Part shown: in pieces, positions 61,031 through 64,000 of the stretch | Layout: each line of letters starts with the position of its first letter | Numbering within the stretch: the first letter of the stretch is position 1 | Assembly (NCBI GenBank): GCA_050293315.1 | Contig: JBNKMS010000021.1 | Coordinates: 1-64,000 of the forward strand | Source: CBFDBF01 sp050293315 | GTDB lineage: Bacteria; Pseudomonadota; Gammaproteobacteria; Chromatiales; Chromatiaceae | DNA length: 64,000 bases | Reading direction: 5' to 3' | Notes under the pieces: model-generated | Told to the model about the DNA's origin: nothing | Database searches by the model: none | Seen by the model: the letters and a program-made list of their open reading frames with translations, nothing else | Made by a program: the position numbers and the translations under genes

Positions 61031-62167
61031 TCATTCAAACAAGCTCCTATACATTATTCCATATTGCTTATATACTGCTATCGCATTAAATTCCATCGCA
61101 CGCTTCTTTAGTTCGCACATGTCTTCTAACAAATGCTTACGGTCTAAGTACATCTCCTTTATCCTAGAAGCTAATTCATTTCTATCGTGCATAACATATT
61201 TTTCTTGAGAAACTGGGCCGACTACTTCAACGAGACCACCGCCATCGTGCATTACAAAGGTTGGCTTTCCTAGTGACATAGATTCTAAGGCCACTATACC
61301 GAATGCTTCCTTATGATAAGGAAAGACGCATACATCACTAGCGTTAATAAAGTCAAAGATATTATCCTTAAAAGGTAAAAATGAAACCATAGATTCAATG
61401 CCATAATTTTCTGACATTTCCATCAAAATAGGTTTTTGCGGTCCATCACCAATTATTATTACATTAATATTATAAAATCCGTCTTGCCTAAATATTTTTG
61501 CAACATCTAACAAATATTCAATGCGCTTATTGCTAACTAAGCGGCTGTACGTAAGCACTAATAGTTCATTTTCACTAACACCAATCTCAGCGCGAATAAT
61601 ACTATTATCCTTAATAGAGACTGGCTGACTAGGAGTTATATTAGGAATTACTTTTAATTCTTTTCGAATACGTAAACGTTTTACAATTTCCCTATGCAGA
61701 AACTCTGAAACTGTAGTTATTTGGTGAAAAAAGTAATTAGCGAAAAAAACAAGACACGAGAACTTTATTCGATCAATAACACTGAGCTCACGCCTCAAAT
61801 GAGTAAGACCATGAAAAGTATAAACAATCTTCTTTCTTTCAAATAAAGCAGCTAGAAATATAATGAAGTTAATTGAGTGAATATGCACTATGTCAAATTT
61901 TGAGATAAAACGACGTGCAATAAGAAGCTTCGCTATTCGAAGATCTACACCACTTCTCAACCCTAAAACCACGAAAGACACACCATCCATAGCACTTATT
62001 TTTTCCTTGAACACACCACCTTGCATGGCAAATAAAACACCCACACGCAATTCTTTGCATTGAGTATCAACGAGACTATGTACTTGCCTCTCAATCCCCC
62101 CAAAACCTCCCGTAATTAAACAATGGCAAATACTTGGTGAAAATCTTGGTCTATTTTCAGCATTCAA
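61031..62167 (-). CDS. Glycosyltransferase family 4
   Basis: 378 residues. The N-terminus CHCLITGGFGGIERQVHSLV, then ELLVLTYSRLVSNKRIEYLLD and CVFPYHKEAFGIVALESMSL, then GKPTFVMHDGGGLVEVV, is a complete GT4 signature with the EX7E pair. 41 bases separate its stop from the next GT gene's start. Likely adds a sugar to the lipid-linked repeat unit. Confidence 0.88.
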   Translation of the reverse strand: MNAENRPRFSPSICHCLITGGFGGIERQVHSLVDTQCKELRVGVLFAMQGGVFKEKISAMDGVSFVVLGLRSGVDLRIAKLLIARRFISKFDIVHIHSINFIIFLAALFERKKIVYTFHGLTHLRRELSVIDRIKFSCLVFFANYFFHQITTVSEFLHREIVKRLRIRKELKVIPNITPSQPVSIKDNSIIRAEIGVSENELLVLTYSRLVSNKRIEYLLDVAKIFRQDGFYNINVIIIGDGPQKPILMEMSENYGIESMVSFLPFKDNIFDFINASDVCVFPYHKEAFGIVALESMSLGKPTFVMHDGGGLVEVVGPVSQEKYVMHDRNELASRIKEMYLDRKHLLEDMCELKKRAMEFNAIAVYKQYGIMYRSLFE

Positions 62168-62277
62168 AGTAGCTGCTACTCCGATATATAGAAATACAGA
62201 TTGAAAGGCCTGATAATCCTATAACTTTGCGATAAAATCATAGCCAGGATACACAGCATCTATATCCAATTACACAA

Positions 62278-62862
62278 TTATTTTTCAAGGAGGCCGGTAG
62301 GCCTCATTGAGACATGCCTAACTGGTAGCCCAACATTAACACTATATGGCCTTATCTTAGATTTTGATAAGACGATTGAATGAGCACCAATAACAGCCCC
62401 ATTTGGAATAGTAGCGCCAGACAAAATCATAGTAAATGCGCCGATCCATACATCCTTACCAATAATTACTGGAGTAGCGGTTAACGGTTGAGATGCAATC
62501 GTTTTATGGTCACAAAAAGAATGCTCTCCATCTCTAATACTAACATTTTCAGCTATCAACACATCGTCTCCAATAATTACTTTAGAGCGAGAGTTCAGCA
62601 AAATATTTTGCGTGAAATTAACATTCCTCCCTACTTGCAGAGAACCTGCATGATGAATATCTATAGTAATACCATATCCAATATTCACATTATCATCTAG
62701 AAATATATTTGCGCTAGGATAAGACCTGAATATTGGGAATTGCTTACACTTGAGATTTTTACCGACCTCACAACCATGTAAGACCAAATACAGCTTAAGC
62801 AACGCACCCCTAATGCGACTGCTAAGATTTCGTAGTTTCGCCTCTATTGCAAGCAACCCCAT
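62278..62862 (-). CDS. Hexapeptide-repeat acyltransferase
   Basis: 194 residues, full length. LbH coils (NIFLDDNVNIGYGITIDIHHAG; SKVIIGDDVLIAENVSIRDGEHSF; PVIIGKDVWIGAFTMILSGA) and the C-terminal VGLPVRHV indicate a WcaF/maltose-acetyltransferase-like O-acetyltransferase. The putative catalytic His is in DGEHSF. It probably adds an acetyl group to the EPS. Confidence 0.85.
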   Translation of the reverse strand: MGLLAIEAKLRNLSSRIRGALLKLYLVLHGCEVGKNLKCKQFPIFRSYPSANIFLDDNVNIGYGITIDIHHAGSLQVGRNVNFTQNILLNSRSKVIIGDDVLIAENVSIRDGEHSFCDHKTIASQPLTATPVIIGKDVWIGAFTMILSGATIPNGAVIGAHSIVLSKSKIRPYSVNVGLPVRHVSMRPTGLLEK

Positions 62863-62903
62863 TTTGTTTTTATCCTATGTTTAGATATAATCAAAAATAA
62901 GCT

Positions 62904-64000
62904 TTAGTTTATATATTTTTTATAATAACCAGCTATATCCGAGCTTAATCCTTGATCAAATAATAAAAAATATGCAGCTGCAAACACGCCGCTTGCGATT
63001 AAATAATTTAATAAAACTAGATTGATATCTAGCATGCCTTTAAAGTGGTGAATCAATAACCATGCCATACCATATATCACAAGAGCCGTCGCCAATAGTA
63101 ATAATTGTCTTTTAATAAAATTAAAATATGATTTCTTTATACATTCCTTATATGTTCTTCTAGCAGAATATGCTAACTGCGAAATGCCATAACATAGAAA
63201 AGCAGCACTCGCACCAATCAAATTAAACTCCAATATAAAACAAACGCATATAGGAGGATAAATAATAAGATCTAGAATATTCTGTTTTGCGCCAATCCCG
63301 GAGTTACCCACAGCCAATGCAATAATGTTAGGTAATGTTGTAATAGTATTAATATACATTGAAAAACATAAGATCATTGTCGGAGCAACAAGATTCAATG
63401 CTATCTCATGATTGAAAATAAATGTAAGCCCCAGCTCTGAAATGAAAGCCACTAGTGCCAATATAAAAATAACGACTAATGCTGATATATCTAGAATTTT
63501 ATCGTAAAGCGCAACCATATCATCGTGCTCATGTTGGTCACTCATCCTGCTTAGAGATGGGAATGCGGCATGAATTATGGCCCCCGTAACAAGTCTTGTT
63601 TTAGAAAGAGCACCGAATAAGACACCATAGTAACCAACAGAAGCAATTAGCATTAGCTTGCTAATAATAATTTTATCTAGTTGCTGCAGGCATGCTTTAA
63701 GTATTGTTGCAAAAGTAAGAGTTGATGTGAAACGTATATTTTTCTTAATAACGTATAATTTGAAACCTGGTATCAGCATTCTATAATCAAAAAATACTGC
63801 GGCAACAAAAATGTAGACCAAAGCCCTTAATACATAACTAATAGCAAGCCAATATATAATAACCATTAATGCCTGATCATTAATTATGAGCAAAATAGTT
63901 ACTAAATGCTGTAAAGCAGTTGCCAATACATCAATTAGGTTAGTTACCCCCATTTGCTCCATGCCCCTTAACAAGCTAACATAAAGCCACCTGGGCAAAA
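62904..64000 (-). CDS. Polysaccharide flippase (Wzx-like), N-terminus beyond window
   Basis: At least 364 residues with about ten transmembrane helices (KLYVIKKNIRFTSTLTFATILKACLQQLDKIIISKLMLIASVGYYGVLFGALSKT; HAAFPSLSRM). This is the polysaccharide-synthesis/MATE-like flippase family that turns lipid-linked repeat units across the membrane. The first visible Met is probably internal; the frame is open at the window edge, so the gene is truncated by the window, not necessarily in the genome. The most AT-rich gene here. Confidence 0.82.
   Translation of the reverse strand, partial: LPRWLYVSLLRGMEQMGVTNLIDVLATALQHLVTILLIINDQALMVIIYWLAISYVLRALVYIFVAAVFFDYRMLIPGFKLYVIKKNIRFTSTLTFATILKACLQQLDKIIISKLMLIASVGYYGVLFGALSKTRLVTGAIIHAAFPSLSRMSDQHEHDDMVALYDKILDISALVVIFILALVAFISELGLTFIFNHEIALNLVAPTMILCFSMYINTITTLPNIIALAVGNSGIGAKQNILDLIIYPPICVCFILEFNLIGASAAFLCYGISQLAYSARRTYKECIKKSYFNFIKRQLLLLATALVIYGMAWLLIHHFKGMLDINLVLLNYLIASGVFAAAYFLLFDQGLSSDIAGYYKKYIN

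Overview
This window looks like the chromosome of a gammaproteobacterium, probably an environmental Chromatiales-type lineage. The evidence is gene order: trigger factor-clpP-clpX-lon-hupB-tRNA-ppiD-(fabI), yajC-secD-secF next to a tRNA-Leu, a yoaA/DinG-family helicase, mrcB, and the yadG/yadH ABC pair. It also carries a VPLPA-type exosortase (XrtD) with matching PEP-CTERM proteins, which is typical of environmental, exopolysaccharide-producing Proteobacteria. I cannot name a species.

Layout. 0-11.5 kb: housekeeping genes (YoaA helicase, a small nuclease-like protein, a TPR lipoprotein, PBP1B), one very large PilZ-DUF1631-GGDEF-EAL protein, and an ABC-2 exporter. 11.5-18.2 kb: an AT-richer accessory block on the minus strand. 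It holds two membrane proteins, a secreted protein, a Pro/Glu-rich peptide, a membrane-anchored DUF2235 alpha/beta hydrolase and a tandem-GAF protein, with short dispersed repeats between the last genes. 18.6-33 kb: conserved housekeeping genes, namely a rhodanese, FabI, the tig-clpPX-lon-hupB-ppiD protein-folding and proteolysis cluster, three tRNA genes and secDF-yajC. A hairpin-rich, MITE-like element (20.1-20.7 kb) sits between fabI and ppiD. 33-39 kb: mtaB (tRNA methylthiotransferase), a PAP2 phosphatase, a repeat-filled intergenic region and a 1148-residue protein that resembles the pyrophosphate-dependent PEP carboxykinases.

39.4-64 kb is one functional theme: cell-surface protein sorting and exopolysaccharide. 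Two paralogous VPLPA/PEP-CTERM secreted proteins come first. The first has a leader that folds like a class-I c-di-GMP riboswitch; the second has what looks like a collapsed version of it. Next come the TPR lipoprotein PrsT, a parDE toxin-antitoxin module flanked by direct repeats, a WecA-like initiating glycosyltransferase, the exosortase XrtD (with fused EpsI domain), a WecG/TagA transferase, a heparinase-like lyase, a bi-domain oxidoreductase, acyltransferases, an O-antigen-ligase/Wzy-like polymerase, three GT4 glycosyltransferases and a flippase cut by the window edge. Inferred logic: EPS is built on a lipid carrier, polymerised and flipped, while XrtD processes the VPLPA proteins at the membrane. 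The riboswitch-like leader and the PilZ/EAL protein suggest that c-di-GMP may control part of this programme.

Intergenic DNA is unusually rich in small dispersed palindromic elements: a 108-bp element present in two full-length, oppositely oriented copies plus half-copies, REP-like GTAGGAG hairpins, CTTTGCG arrays and CCCTCTCCC palindromes. I see no CRISPR array, no intact insertion sequence and no rRNA.
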